Position numbers and translations under genes: made by a program
Shown: in pieces, positions 33,139 to 39,901 of the stretch
How the letters are laid out: every line of letters begins with the position of its first letter
Position numbering within the stretch: position 1 is the stretch's first letter
Notes under the pieces: model-generated
The model's database searches: none
What the model was told of the DNA's origin: nothing
The model's input: the letters and a program-made list of their open reading frames with translations, nothing else
Source: Microbacterium proteolyticum
GTDB lineage: Bacteria; Actinomycetota; Actinomycetes; Actinomycetales; Microbacteriaceae
Length of the DNA stretch: 64,000 bases
Direction of reading: 5' to 3'
NCBI RefSeq assembly: GCF_029639405.1
Contig: NZ_CP121274.1
Coordinates: 1,612,001 to 1,676,000, forward strand

Positions 33139-33627
33139 ATGTCCGATGGTTCCGCTCGCCGTGTCCGGCTCGATGACACCGTCGACGCGGCCATCGTGCG
33201 GGAGATCTCCCTCGACGCGCGAGCGACGCTCGCGCACCTCTCCGAGAAGGTGGGCCTGTCGGTGTCGGCCGTGCAGTCGCGTCTGCGTCGGCTGGAGGCG
33301 CGGGGGGTCGTCCGCGGCTATCGCCCCGTGCTCGACGCGGAGGCCCTCGGTCGCCCGCTCGCCGCATTCGTCGAGATCACCCCGCTGGACCCCGCGCAAC
33401 CCGACAACGCCCCCGACCTGCTCGCGCACCTGAGTGCCATCGAGGCATGCCACTCCGTCGCCGGCGACGCCGCGTACATGCTGTTCGTCCGTGTCCCCAC
33501 GCCGCGCGACCTCGAGACGCTCATCCGCGACATCCGTGCGGCCGCTCAGGTCAACACCCGCACCACGATCGTGCTGCAGACCTTCTTCGAGGCGCGCCCC
33601 ATCGAACCCGCCGACTTCCCCGCCTGA
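33139..33627 (+). CDS. Lrp/AsnC family transcriptional regulator
   Basis: This 162-residue regulator has an N-terminal winged helix (LDDTVDAAIVREISLDARATLAHLSEKVGLSVSAVQSRLRRLEARGVVRGY) and a C-terminal RAM effector domain (LAAFVEITPL, then CHSVAGDAAYMLFVRVPTPRDLETLIRDIRA, TTIVLQTFFE). Lrp proteins form octamers and sense amino acids. It is divergent from DUF6421-SDR with 109 nt between the starts, and two phased dyads lie there, so these genes are its likely targets. It may also autoregulate. The effector is unknown. The start is supported by a -10 box 6 nt upstream. Confidence 0.9.
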   Translation: MSDGSARRVRLDDTVDAAIVREISLDARATLAHLSEKVGLSVSAVQSRLRRLEARGVVRGYRPVLDAEALGRPLAAFVEITPLDPAQPDNAPDLLAHLSAIEACHSVAGDAAYMLFVRVPTPRDLETLIRDIRAAAQVNTRTTIVLQTFFEARPIEPADFPA

Positions 33628-33666
33628 CCCGGCGCGCGTGCGCTTGCGCCTGCGTCTGTCGCTGTT

Positions 33667-33721
33667 GAGTGTCCAAGACACGCTGATAGGGCTTGCCCGC
33701 GTCCGCGTGTCTTGGACACTC
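33667..33721. repeat. perfect long inverted repeat GAGTGTCCAAGACACGC
   Basis: Two 17-nt arms (33667-33683 and 33705-33721) are perfectly complementary around a 21-nt loop. It lies between the Lrp gene and the histidine kinase gene in a 233-nt gap. No T run follows, so it is more like an intergenic repeat than a classic terminator. Confidence 0.6.
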
Positions 33722-33847
33722 GACGTGAGGTCGGCGCCCCGGGGCGAGGGCTCCGAACGCCAGGAGGGGTTCGCGGATGCCGAGAGGCGTCTGCCGCACC
33801 GTGCGCGAATACATCTGCGGACGGATGCCACGGCGCCACGTGCCGCG

Positions 33848-33853
33848 TAGCGT
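33848..33853 (+). promoter_or_regulatory. leaderless -10 box TAGCGT for the histidine kinase
   Basis: TAGCGT ends 7 nt before the ATG at 33861. Confidence 0.4.
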
Positions 33854-33860
33854 GACAGGG

Positions 33861-35036
33861 ATGCGCATCGCCCTGCGTCCCCTCCTCCGATACCAGCTGG
33901 TCGTCGACCTCGTCGCGGCCGGTCTCTTCGGGCTGCTCTCGTTCGTGATCGAGCTGGAGCCGGGTGACGTGGTCGGCAACCTGGGTGCGCTCGTGGTGGT
34001 GGTGCTCTTCTCGGCCGCCTTCGCCTTCCGCCGTCTGCAGCCGGGAGTGGCGCTGGCCCTCGCCTGGGTGGCGGCCGTCGTGCAGATGGCGTTGCTGCGC
34101 TCCCCGACCACCACGGACTTCGCCGTCTTCGTGGTCCTCTACGCCGTGGCCGCCTACGGCAGCCGCCGCGCGTACTGGGCGGGCTTCCTTTCGACGTTCG
34201 TGGGCGCAGCGACCGTGACCGGCTACCTGATCCTGCGGGGCGGGCAGGAGATCTTCCACCCCGAGAACGTGCTCGCCGTGCTCGCCGTGCTGCTGACGTC
34301 GGGCTTCGCGTTCCTGCTGAGCTGGGGGTCGGGCGCCCTCGTGCGCACCACGCGCCGCGCGGCCGAGAACGCGGCGGCGCAGCGTGCGGCCGAGGAGGCC
34401 ACGATCGCCGAGCAGGAGCGCGTGCGCATCGCGCGCGACATGCACGACGTCGTCGCGCACTCGCTCGCGGTGGTGATAGCTCAGGCCGACGGGGCGCGCT
34501 ACGCCGCCGGTCAGAACCCCGCCGCGGCCGCCGACGCGCTGGCCACGATCTCGTCCACCGCCCGTGCGGCCCTGTCCGACGTCCGGCTCCTCCTCCAGCA
34601 ACTCCGGCACAGTCAGGCGGACGGTCCGCAGCCCACGCTCGCCGACATCGAGACCCTCGCCGCGCAGATGCGGGCGGCCGGCGTCGACCTCGAGACCACC
34701 GTCGACCCCGCTCCGCCCGCCGACCCGCCCGCCGCCGTCCAGCTCGCGCTCTACCGCATCCTCCAGGAGGCGCTCACCAACGCGCTCCGGCACGGAGCCG
34801 ACCCGCGCGTGACGGTGCGCTTCGCGTGGCATCCGGACCGCGTCGAGATGACGGTGCGCAACCGCCGGGCCGTCGGCATCGCCGCGTCCGCGGGCGGGCA
34901 CGGGATCATCGGCATGCGCGAGCGCGCGCAGCTCGCCGGGGGAACCCTGTCGGCGCAGCCCGAAGCGGACGCGTTCGTCGTCCGTGCGACGCTTCCGGTC
35001 GGCGCCCCCGCGCCGGGAAAGGAGTCGACCTCATGA
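33861..35036 (+). CDS. NarL-type sensor histidine kinase
   Basis: This 391-residue membrane kinase has about six N-terminal helices (from LVVDLVAAGLFGLLSFVIEL to VLAVLAVLLTSGFAFLLSWGSG, residues 10-165) with no large outside domain. A coiled linker with AENAAAQRAAEEATIAEQERVRIAR leads to the HisKA_3 box DMHDVVAHSLAVVIAQADGA, where the His is phosphorylated. The ATPase domain shows ALYRILQEALTNALRHG and GGHGIIGMRERAQLAGG. This layout is typical of actinobacterial sensors of envelope or membrane stress. It is coupled to the regulator by a 4-nt ATGA overlap. The signal is unknown. Confidence 0.9.
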   Translation: MRIALRPLLRYQLVVDLVAAGLFGLLSFVIELEPGDVVGNLGALVVVVLFSAAFAFRRLQPGVALALAWVAAVVQMALLRSPTTTDFAVFVVLYAVAAYGSRRAYWAGFLSTFVGAATVTGYLILRGGQEIFHPENVLAVLAVLLTSGFAFLLSWGSGALVRTTRRAAENAAAQRAAEEATIAEQERVRIARDMHDVVAHSLAVVIAQADGARYAAGQNPAAAADALATISSTARAALSDVRLLLQQLRHSQADGPQPTLADIETLAAQMRAAGVDLETTVDPAPPADPPAAVQLALYRILQEALTNALRHGADPRVTVRFAWHPDRVEMTVRNRRAVGIAASAGGHGIIGMRERAQLAGGTLSAQPEADAFVVRATLPVGAPAPGKESTS

Positions 35037-35683
35037 CCTCCCCGATCCGCCTCGTGCTCGTGGACGACCAGGCGCTGTTCCGCGCCGGCATCCGGATGGT
35101 GCTGGATTCGCAACCCGATCTCGAGGTCGTGGGCGAGGCGTCCGACGGCCGCGAGGGCATCGACGTCGTGCGGGCGACGCGTCCCGACATCGTGCTGATG
35201 GATGTCCGGATGCCGGTGATGGACGGGCTGGCCGCGACGACCGAGATCCTGCGCGACCCCGACGCCCCGCGGATCGTGGTGCTGACGACGTTCGATCTCG
35301 ACGAGGCCGCAGCCCGGGCGATCCAGCACGGGGCGAGCGGTTTCCTGCTGAAGGACTCCGATCCGGAGTTCCTCCTCTCGGCGGTGCGCACGGTGCACGC
35401 CGGATCCGCGGTGATCGCCGCGCAGGCGACGCGCGACCTGTTCGCCCACATCGCCCAGGGCGGGGCGACCGATCCGGTGCCGTCGAGCTACGGGGCCCTC
35501 ACCGACCGGGAGCGCGAGATCTTCGCCCTCGCCGCGGCGGGCTTGAGCAACGCCGAGATCGCCGCGCGCGAGTTCCTCTCGGAGGCGACGGTGAAGACGC
35601 ACGTGAGCCGCATCCTCAGCAAGCTCGCGCTCCGCGACCGGGTGCAGCTCGTCGTGTTCGCCTACCGGCACGGGCTGGTCTGA
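35033..35683 (+). CDS. NarL/LuxR-family response regulator
   Basis: This 216-residue regulator has a receiver domain (IRLVLVDDQALFRAGI, phospho-acceptor Asp in DIVLMDVRMPVMDGL, then VVLTTFDLD and GFLLKD) and a LuxR helix-turn-helix (LTDREREIFALAAAGLSNAEIAARE, then SEATVKTHVSRILSKL). It is the partner of the histidine kinase just upstream (ATGA overlap). It has no obvious adjacent target operon, since the next gene is convergent. It probably controls its own pair and distant genes. Confidence 0.92.
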   Translation: MTSPIRLVLVDDQALFRAGIRMVLDSQPDLEVVGEASDGREGIDVVRATRPDIVLMDVRMPVMDGLAATTEILRDPDAPRIVVLTTFDLDEAAARAIQHGASGFLLKDSDPEFLLSAVRTVHAGSAVIAAQATRDLFAHIAQGGATDPVPSSYGALTDREREIFALAAAGLSNAEIAAREFLSEATVKTHVSRILSKLALRDRVQLVVFAYRHGLV

Positions 35684-35690
35684 GCGCGGC

Positions 35691-36191
35691 TCAGTCCTCG
35701 TGCAGCTCCGGGTCGTGCGCCCAGGTGGGGGCGAGCGCGCGGATGCGCGCCGCGCGCCACTGCCACATCGCCCACAGGCCGGGCCACAGGGCGGGCGCGG
35801 CGGCGCCGCCGATCGTGAGGCGCTCGCGCCACAGCGTCCGGTTCGGGTCGCCGGGCGCAGCCGAGACCGCCATCTGGTGGTCCCAGACGTCGAGCGCCGC
35901 GAGCGGACCCGTGAGGGGCACACCCCAGTCGCGGAACACGCGCACGCGGCCGTTGCCGTCGGAGGTCTCGCGGTCGGCGACCGAGATCAATTGGCGCCCC
36001 ACGGGGAAGACGCCCGCCGCACGCATCTGCACCGGAACGTCGTCACCCGAGGCGAACGACGTCGGAGTCTCCTCGAGGGGCTCGACGTCGAGGAGGGGTC
36101 CGTACAGCTCCGCGACGGCGCGCGGGGAGTGTAGGGCCCGCCAGGCGGCATCCGGATCGCAGTCGATCTCGAACTTCAGCAGAATGCGCAT
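35691..36191 (-). CDS. SRPBCC-fold protein
   Basis: This 166-residue cytoplasmic protein is of the START/Bet v1-like (polyketide cyclase or SRPBCC) type. It opens MRILLKFEIDCDPDAAWRALHSPRAVAELYGPLLDVEPLE, the usual strand and first helix. The central strands VRVFRDWGVPLTGPLAALDVWDHQMAVSAAP and TLWRERLTIGG, and a long amphipathic C-terminal helix with many Trp (ALWPGLWAMWQWRAARI), form the ligand cavity. Such proteins bind or transform hydrophobic ligands; nothing identifies this one. The ATG at 36191 has CACAAT exactly 6 nt upstream. It converges on the response regulator gene and stands alone. Confidence 0.75.
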   Translation of the reverse strand: MRILLKFEIDCDPDAAWRALHSPRAVAELYGPLLDVEPLEETPTSFASGDDVPVQMRAAGVFPVGRQLISVADRETSDGNGRVRVFRDWGVPLTGPLAALDVWDHQMAVSAAPGDPNRTLWRERLTIGGAAAPALWPGLWAMWQWRAARIRALAPTWAHDPELHED

Positions 36192-36197
36192 GCTCGC

Positions 36198-36203
36198 ATT
36201 GTG
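36198..36203 (-). promoter_or_regulatory. leaderless -10 box CACAAT for the SRPBCC gene
   Basis: On the minus strand CACAAT ends 6 nt before the ATG at 36191. It is followed on the plus strand by a second leaderless promoter at 36264. Confidence 0.4.
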
Positions 36204-36263
36204 CCAACTCACCGCGAGGAACGCGGTCGGGTTGACGAGCCCGGCCACTCCCGACGCCCGTCG

Positions 36264-36269
36264 TAGGCT
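36264..36269 (+). promoter_or_regulatory. leaderless -10 box TAGGCT for the ComB-like gene
   Basis: TAGGCT ends 6 nt before the ATG at 36276. Confidence 0.45.
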
Positions 36270-36275
36270 CGAGGG

Positions 36276-36893
36276 ATGCCGAACACCCCCGCCGCCTTCT
36301 CGCAGGTCGACTACCAGGTGCGCCTGGAGTGGGGCGAGGCGGGGCTCGGACGCGTGGCTCCGGCGCACGTCGTCGTCGTGGTGCAGACGTTGGGACTGAC
36401 CGCGCGGGCGCTCGCGGCCGCCGAGAGCGGGGAAGCCGCTCCCGCACAGGCCGACGCCGCCGACCGCATCGCGCTCGCCGCCGAGCGGGAGGGCGCGCAC
36501 GTCGTGGCCGGGGGGATCCGCAACGCCGCCGCCGTCGCCGCGCACGTGCTCGAGGTGCAGCGCTCGCGCGGCGACCGCACGAGCATCGCGATCATCGCGG
36601 TCGGCGACGACGGCCAGTCGGGCCCGCGATTCGCCGTGGAGGATTCGCTGGGTGCCGGCGCCGTCGTGGCGGCGCTCGGCGACCTCGGGATCGACCATGC
36701 CTCGCCGGACGCGGCCGTCGCCGGCGAGGGTTTCCGGGCGCTCCGCGGGGCCGTGCGGCACCTGCTCACCGCCAGCGGCACCGGCCGGTTGCGCGCGGAC
36801 GCGGGCGAGCGCGACCTCGTCCTCGCCGCGGCCGAGCGCGACGCGGCATCCGTGGTCCCCGTGCTGCGCGACGGGGCGTTCACCGCCGCCTGA
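36276..36893 (+). CDS. 2-phosphosulfolactate phosphatase (ComB) family protein
   Basis: This 205-residue protein is of the ComB family, whose founder removes phosphate from 2-phosphosulfolactate in coenzyme M synthesis in archaea. Actinobacteria do not make coenzyme M, so the substrate here is probably another phosphate ester. Visible family parts: VAPAHVVVVVQTLGLTARAL, HVVAGGIRNAAAVAAHVLEVQ, SIAIIAVGDDGQSGPRFAVEDSLGAGAVVAAL (the E-D-x-L-G-A-G-A motif) and the C-terminal ERDLVLAAAERDAASVVPVL. The divergent SRPBCC gene is 84 nt away. The fold is clear; the reaction is not. Confidence 0.75.
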   Translation: MPNTPAAFSQVDYQVRLEWGEAGLGRVAPAHVVVVVQTLGLTARALAAAESGEAAPAQADAADRIALAAEREGAHVVAGGIRNAAAVAAHVLEVQRSRGDRTSIAIIAVGDDGQSGPRFAVEDSLGAGAVVAALGDLGIDHASPDAAVAGEGFRALRGAVRHLLTASGTGRLRADAGERDLVLAAAERDAASVVPVLRDGAFTAA

Positions 36894-36911
36894 AACGGTG
36901 CCGGACGCGGC

Positions 36912-37400
36912 TCAGCGCGGCGTGGCCGCGGCCAGCCGCGTCGCGGGGGTGATCTCGCGGTGCACCCACGTCAGCGCGAAGCGCGGGTCGAAATACGGTG
37001 CGCACTTGGCGCACGAGGTGGGACGCGTCGCCCGGCGGTGCCGGTAGGCGACGTGACCGGACGGGCACGTGCCCACCCACGGGGCCAGCTCGGTGGCCGT
37101 CTCGCCGGCGTGGGTCGTGCCGCCGACGTACCCGAGCTCGCGCGCCGCCCTCTTCCACACCGGACCGTGCCCGGCCGCGGCTCCCGCGAGCGCGTGGGCG
37201 ACCTCGTGCAGGAGCGTCTGGTGGTTGGTGTCGTCGTCGTACCGTGCCGTGAGGTAGCGCGAGACGCTGATGCGGCGACGGCCGTAGTCGCAGAGGCCCG
37301 CGCGCCGCTTGGCGTTGTCGAAGGCGAACGACCACGACTCGTCGAGGTGCAGAGCGATCAGGGCCTCTGCCCACACGCGCACACGCTGCAGATCGGACAT
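36912..37400 (-). CDS. SprT-like zinc metalloprotease-fold protein
   Basis: This 162-residue protein contains LLHEVAHALAGAAAGHGPVWKRAARELG, a zinc-binding H-E-x-x-H motif with a third His in GHGPVW, typical of the SprT domain. The C-terminal zinc-ribbon cysteines are CPSGHVAYRHRRATRPTSCAKC. N-terminal helix DLQRVRVWAEALIALHLDESWSFAFDNAKRR is also usual. The human relative SPRTN cuts DNA-protein crosslinks; in bacteria the role is less clear. The ATG at 37400 has TACGAT 7 nt upstream. The gene lies just after the helical-repeat gene (29 nt). Confidence 0.85.
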   Translation of the reverse strand: MSDLQRVRVWAEALIALHLDESWSFAFDNAKRRAGLCDYGRRRISVSRYLTARYDDDTNHQTLLHEVAHALAGAAAGHGPVWKRAARELGYVGGTTHAGETATELAPWVGTCPSGHVAYRHRRATRPTSCAKCAPYFDPRFALTWVHREITPATRLAAATPR

Positions 37401-37407
37401 GAGGGGA

Positions 37408-37413
37408 ATCGTA
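37408..37413 (-). promoter_or_regulatory. leaderless -10 box TACGAT for the SprT-like gene
   Basis: On the minus strand TACGAT ends 7 nt before the ATG at 37400; it lies in the short gap after the upstream gene. Confidence 0.4.
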
Positions 37414-37429
37414 GAGAGGGGCTCCGACG

Positions 37430-37957
37430 TCAGCTCGCCACGACCGCGCGGGCCCGTCGCCGGTCGGCGGCGTCGATCGCCAGCAGCGTCGACTCGAGCT
37501 CGGCGTCGCCGGCTCCCGCGTTCTGGCGGAGGAACAGCGCGCGCTTGAAGTCGCGACGGGCCGATTCGAAGTCGCCCTCGTCGTAGTGGACTTTGCCGCG
37601 GTGCTGCAGGGCGAACGCGGCGATGCCGGACCACCCCTGCCCCTCGGCCTCTTCGGCGCACGCGGTGAGCTCCTGCTCGGCCGCGGCGAACGCGCCCCGG
37701 CACTGCTGGATCGTCGCGTGCAGGATGCGCGCGCGCAGCAGGTCGCGGCGGGTTCCGGCCATGCGCGCCACGCGCACCGACTGCTCGGACACCGTCAGCG
37801 CCTCGTCGAACCGATCGAGCACCTTCAGGAGCCAGGTGCGTTCGAGGAGGGCGGGGAGGCTGCGCTGCGAACCGATCTCCTCGAGTCGTTCCGCGCACTC
37901 GCGAGAGTCGGTGATCTCGCGCAATGTGTCGGGGTCGTACCCGTGGATGTAGCTCAC
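37430..37957 (-). CDS. helical-repeat (TPR-like) protein
   Basis: This 175-residue protein is built of helix pairs that read as tetratricopeptide-like repeats: LPALLERTWLLKVLDRFDEALTVSEQSVRVAR, RARILHATIQQCRGAFAAAEQELTACAEEAE, AFALQHRGKVHYDEGDFESARRDFKRALFLRQ. The last one is a good TPR with the G-x-Y-x-x-A-like pattern. Such folds mediate protein contacts. The GTG at 37957 is chosen since GAGAGGAG stands about 6 nt upstream; no ATG fits. No signal peptide. A partner is not evident, though SprT follows on the same strand. Confidence 0.75.
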   Translation of the reverse strand: MSYIHGYDPDTLREITDSRECAERLEEIGSQRSLPALLERTWLLKVLDRFDEALTVSEQSVRVARMAGTRRDLLRARILHATIQQCRGAFAAAEQELTACAEEAEGQGWSGIAAFALQHRGKVHYDEGDFESARRDFKRALFLRQNAGAGDAELESTLLAIDAADRRRARAVVAS

Positions 37958-38060
37958 CGTCGCTCCTCTCGAATGGCCGATGGTCTCCAGTCTGCGGTGC
38001 GTCGGCGGCCGGAGCCGCATCGCCACACCGTCCGGCCGCGAACAGGTCGTGACCCGGGGC

Positions 38061-38927
38061 TCACCGATCGAAGATGGATGCCGAGGGCTTCGGCGACGGT
38101 GTCGCGTCGGCATCCGTCGCCGGACGCGCGCCGCGGATGAACTCGTCGATCTCGTCGCCCTGGGCGACCTTCGCGGGGTGGGGCCCGGCGGCCATCAGAC
38201 GCGGCAACCACTCGACCGGGAGGGGGGCGGCGGAGGCCGCTACGACGAGGTTCCCGAACCGCCGGCCCTTGAGCACCTGCACCTCGGCGAGGACGATGAC
38301 CTCGGGCAGCACCTCGCGCACGGTCGCGACCTGACGCCGCGCGAACGCGAGCCCCGGTCCGTCGGAGACGTTGACGAGCAGGACGCCGTCGGGTGCGAGG
38401 AGGGACGCCGCGTCCTGGTAGAACTCCACCGTGGTCAGGTGCGCAGGGGTCTGGGCGCCGGAGTAGACGTCGCTGACCAGCAGATCGACGGCGCCGCGCA
38501 GGCCCGCGGGCAGGCGGCCGAGGCCCGCGCGGGCATCGCCGATGCGGACGCGGATCGCCGCCCCGCGGGGGAGGGGGAGGTTCTCGCGCACCAGGTCCCA
38601 CAGCGCCGGCTCCAACTCGATGACCTGTTGCCGTGACCCCGGGCGGGTGGCCTCGACGTAGCGGGGGAGCGTCAGGGCGCCCGCGCCCAGGTGGACCGCG
38701 GTCAGCGGCTGTCCCGGCATCCGGAGTCTGTCGATGACCGCACCCATGCGCGCGACGTACTCGAAGTGCAGGTGCGTGGGGTCTTCCAGGTCGACGTGCG
38801 ACTGCGGGGTGCCGTCGACGACGAGCTCCGACCCCGACACGTAGGTGGACGCGGTCACCCGCGCGATCGCCCCGTCGGACAGCCGCGCCGTCGGCGCATC
38901 GTCCGGTTCCACCCGCATCCGTGCCAT
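38061..38927 (-). CDS. spermidine-synthase-like methyltransferase-fold protein
   Basis: This 288-residue protein is of the polyamine aminopropyltransferase/spermidine-synthase fold. The AdoMet-type site is LTAVHLGAGALTLPRYVEA, then QQVIELEPALWDLVRENL (acidic residue after strand 2) and RIGDARAGLGRLP. DLLVSDVYSGAQTPAHLTTVEFY is the position of the catalytic Asp. An N-terminal beta region and ELVVDGTPQSHVDLEDPTHLHFEYVARMG (with the H-V-D-L-x-D-P pattern) fit short actinobacterial homologues. Polyamine synthesis is not certain. The C-terminus is a disordered tail (PATDADATPSPKPSASIF). The start is supported by TAGCGT 6 nt upstream. Confidence 0.8.
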   Translation of the reverse strand: MARMRVEPDDAPTARLSDGAIARVTASTYVSGSELVVDGTPQSHVDLEDPTHLHFEYVARMGAVIDRLRMPGQPLTAVHLGAGALTLPRYVEATRPGSRQQVIELEPALWDLVRENLPLPRGAAIRVRIGDARAGLGRLPAGLRGAVDLLVSDVYSGAQTPAHLTTVEFYQDAASLLAPDGVLLVNVSDGPGLAFARRQVATVREVLPEVIVLAEVQVLKGRRFGNLVVAASAAPLPVEWLPRLMAAGPHPAKVAQGDEIDEFIRGARPATDADATPSPKPSASIFDR

Positions 38928-38933
38928 GCGTCC

Positions 38934-38939
38934 ACGCTA
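38934..38939 (-). promoter_or_regulatory. leaderless -10 box TAGCGT for the spermidine-synthase-like gene
   Basis: On the minus strand TAGCGT ends 6 nt before the ATG at 38927. Confidence 0.45.
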
Positions 38940-38963
38940 TCCCGCGCTCCCCGCGCTCCACGC

Positions 38964-39027
38964 GCGTGAGTCGCCAGGAAGTGTCGCCTCCACCGCGACC
39001 GGAGCGACAATTCTTGGCGACTCACGC
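38964..39027. repeat. REP-like long inverted repeat (copy 2)
   Basis: Two 24-nt arms (38964-38987 and 39004-39027) pair with two mismatches around a 16-nt loop. Outer ends GCGTGAGTCGCCA and TGGCGACTCACGC, inner ends TGTCGC/GCGACA, as in the copy at 11918-11980. The right arm covers the stop codon of the amidotransferase-like gene, so it may cap that mRNA. Confidence 0.6.
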
Positions 39028-39822
39028 GCTCGCGCGACGGGGGAGAGGGGTGGATGCCACGGAGGCGGGGGTCACCAGGGAGACCGTGTCGGCGGGGAGG
39101 GGGGTCCAGCCGGCGAGGGGGATGCCGGTCGTCGCGACCAAGCGCGCACCGGACGCGGTGCGGCGGGTGAAGAGGACGTTGTAGTCGTCGCCGTGGCCGG
39201 GGGGCAGATCGGCCTCGGCGAAGCCCCGGGCGGCGAACGCGGCGCGCGGGGCGGGCCGCGACGCGGAGGAGTGCACGGCGACGAGCGCCGTGGGGGTGAG
39301 GAGGAGGGCGTTCAGGCACGCCTCCGGGTAGGAGTCGCGGACGGCGGCGACGGCATCCGCGATCCTGACGGGGTCGGGAACGGTGCCGGGCGTGAGGGCG
39401 CGTCGGAGCCGGGCGAAATACAGCTCGCTGTCGTTGCTCCCGCGGAGGTCGGCCCGCTCGCCGTCGGTGAGCTCGGCGCGCAGTCGGTCGGACGGGGACA
39501 GCGCTCCGTTGTGCTGGAACGCCTCGTCGCCGAACAGGAAGGGCTGGGCCTCCGCCTCCCCGGTACCGCTTCCGGCGCTGCCGTAGCGGAGGTACAGGAG
39601 GGCCGCGGTCGAGGGGGTGCGGACGGCGCGGGCGAGGTCGTGGCGCGTCGCGGGTCGTCCCGCGACGACTCGAGCCCCCACGCCCGCGCTCGTCCGCCAG
39701 CCCGCTCCCCAGCCGTCGGCGTGCACGCGCGAGAGCGCGGCGAAGGATGTCAGGACGTCGTCGCCGAGGGCGGCGGGCACGTCGGCCGGACCCGGGCTGA
39801 CGTAGGCGATCATGCGCGACAT
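39022..39822 (-). CDS. class II glutamine amidotransferase-like protein with Ser in place of the N-terminal Cys
   Basis: This 266-residue Ntn-type amidotransferase domain is related to EgtC/YafJ. Shared features: M-x-R-x-x-A-Y-x-x-P at the start, HADGWGAGWRT, AALLYLRYGSAG, EAFQHNGALSPSDRL and RGSNDSELYFARLRRAL. In such enzymes Cys2 becomes the nucleophile after loss of Met. Here the sequence starts MSRMIAYVSP, so Ser2 stands in that place. It may use Ser as nucleophile, or be a binding protein. The ATG at 39822 has GGAGG 5 nt upstream. It is divergent from unit A (79 nt between starts) with the GntR-type sites between, so it is probably in the same regulon. Confidence 0.8.
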   Translation of the reverse strand: MSRMIAYVSPGPADVPAALGDDVLTSFAALSRVHADGWGAGWRTSAGVGARVVAGRPATRHDLARAVRTPSTAALLYLRYGSAGSGTGEAEAQPFLFGDEAFQHNGALSPSDRLRAELTDGERADLRGSNDSELYFARLRRALTPGTVPDPVRIADAVAAVRDSYPEACLNALLLTPTALVAVHSSASRPAPRAAFAARGFAEADLPPGHGDDYNVLFTRRTASGARLVATTGIPLAGWTPLPADTVSLVTPASVASTPLPRRASA

Positions 39823-39848
39823 GGCACCTCCGGGGGCCGGGATCACAG

Positions 39849-39880
39849 ATTGGATCCACATGTAGTATGTTTGGATCCTA
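39849..39880. promoter_or_regulatory. GntR-type operator pair at unit A
   Basis: ATTGGATCCA (GGATCC at 39852) and TTTGGATCCTA (GGATCC at 39873) are 21 bp apart. A possible -10 TAGTAT (39863-39868) lies between them. The same two flanking types occur 21 bp apart at 56383-56409. They lie between the divergent amidotransferase-like gene and unit A. Confidence 0.6.
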
Positions 39881-39901
39881 CTCGGAGGTAACCCGTCCCC
39901 C

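Noticed and set aside
35691..36761. Long minus-strand extension of the SRPBCC gene over the ComB-like gene
   Set aside because: The upstream part is antisense to a real ComB-family gene, and a CACAAT box 6 nt before the ATG at 36191 marks the proper start.
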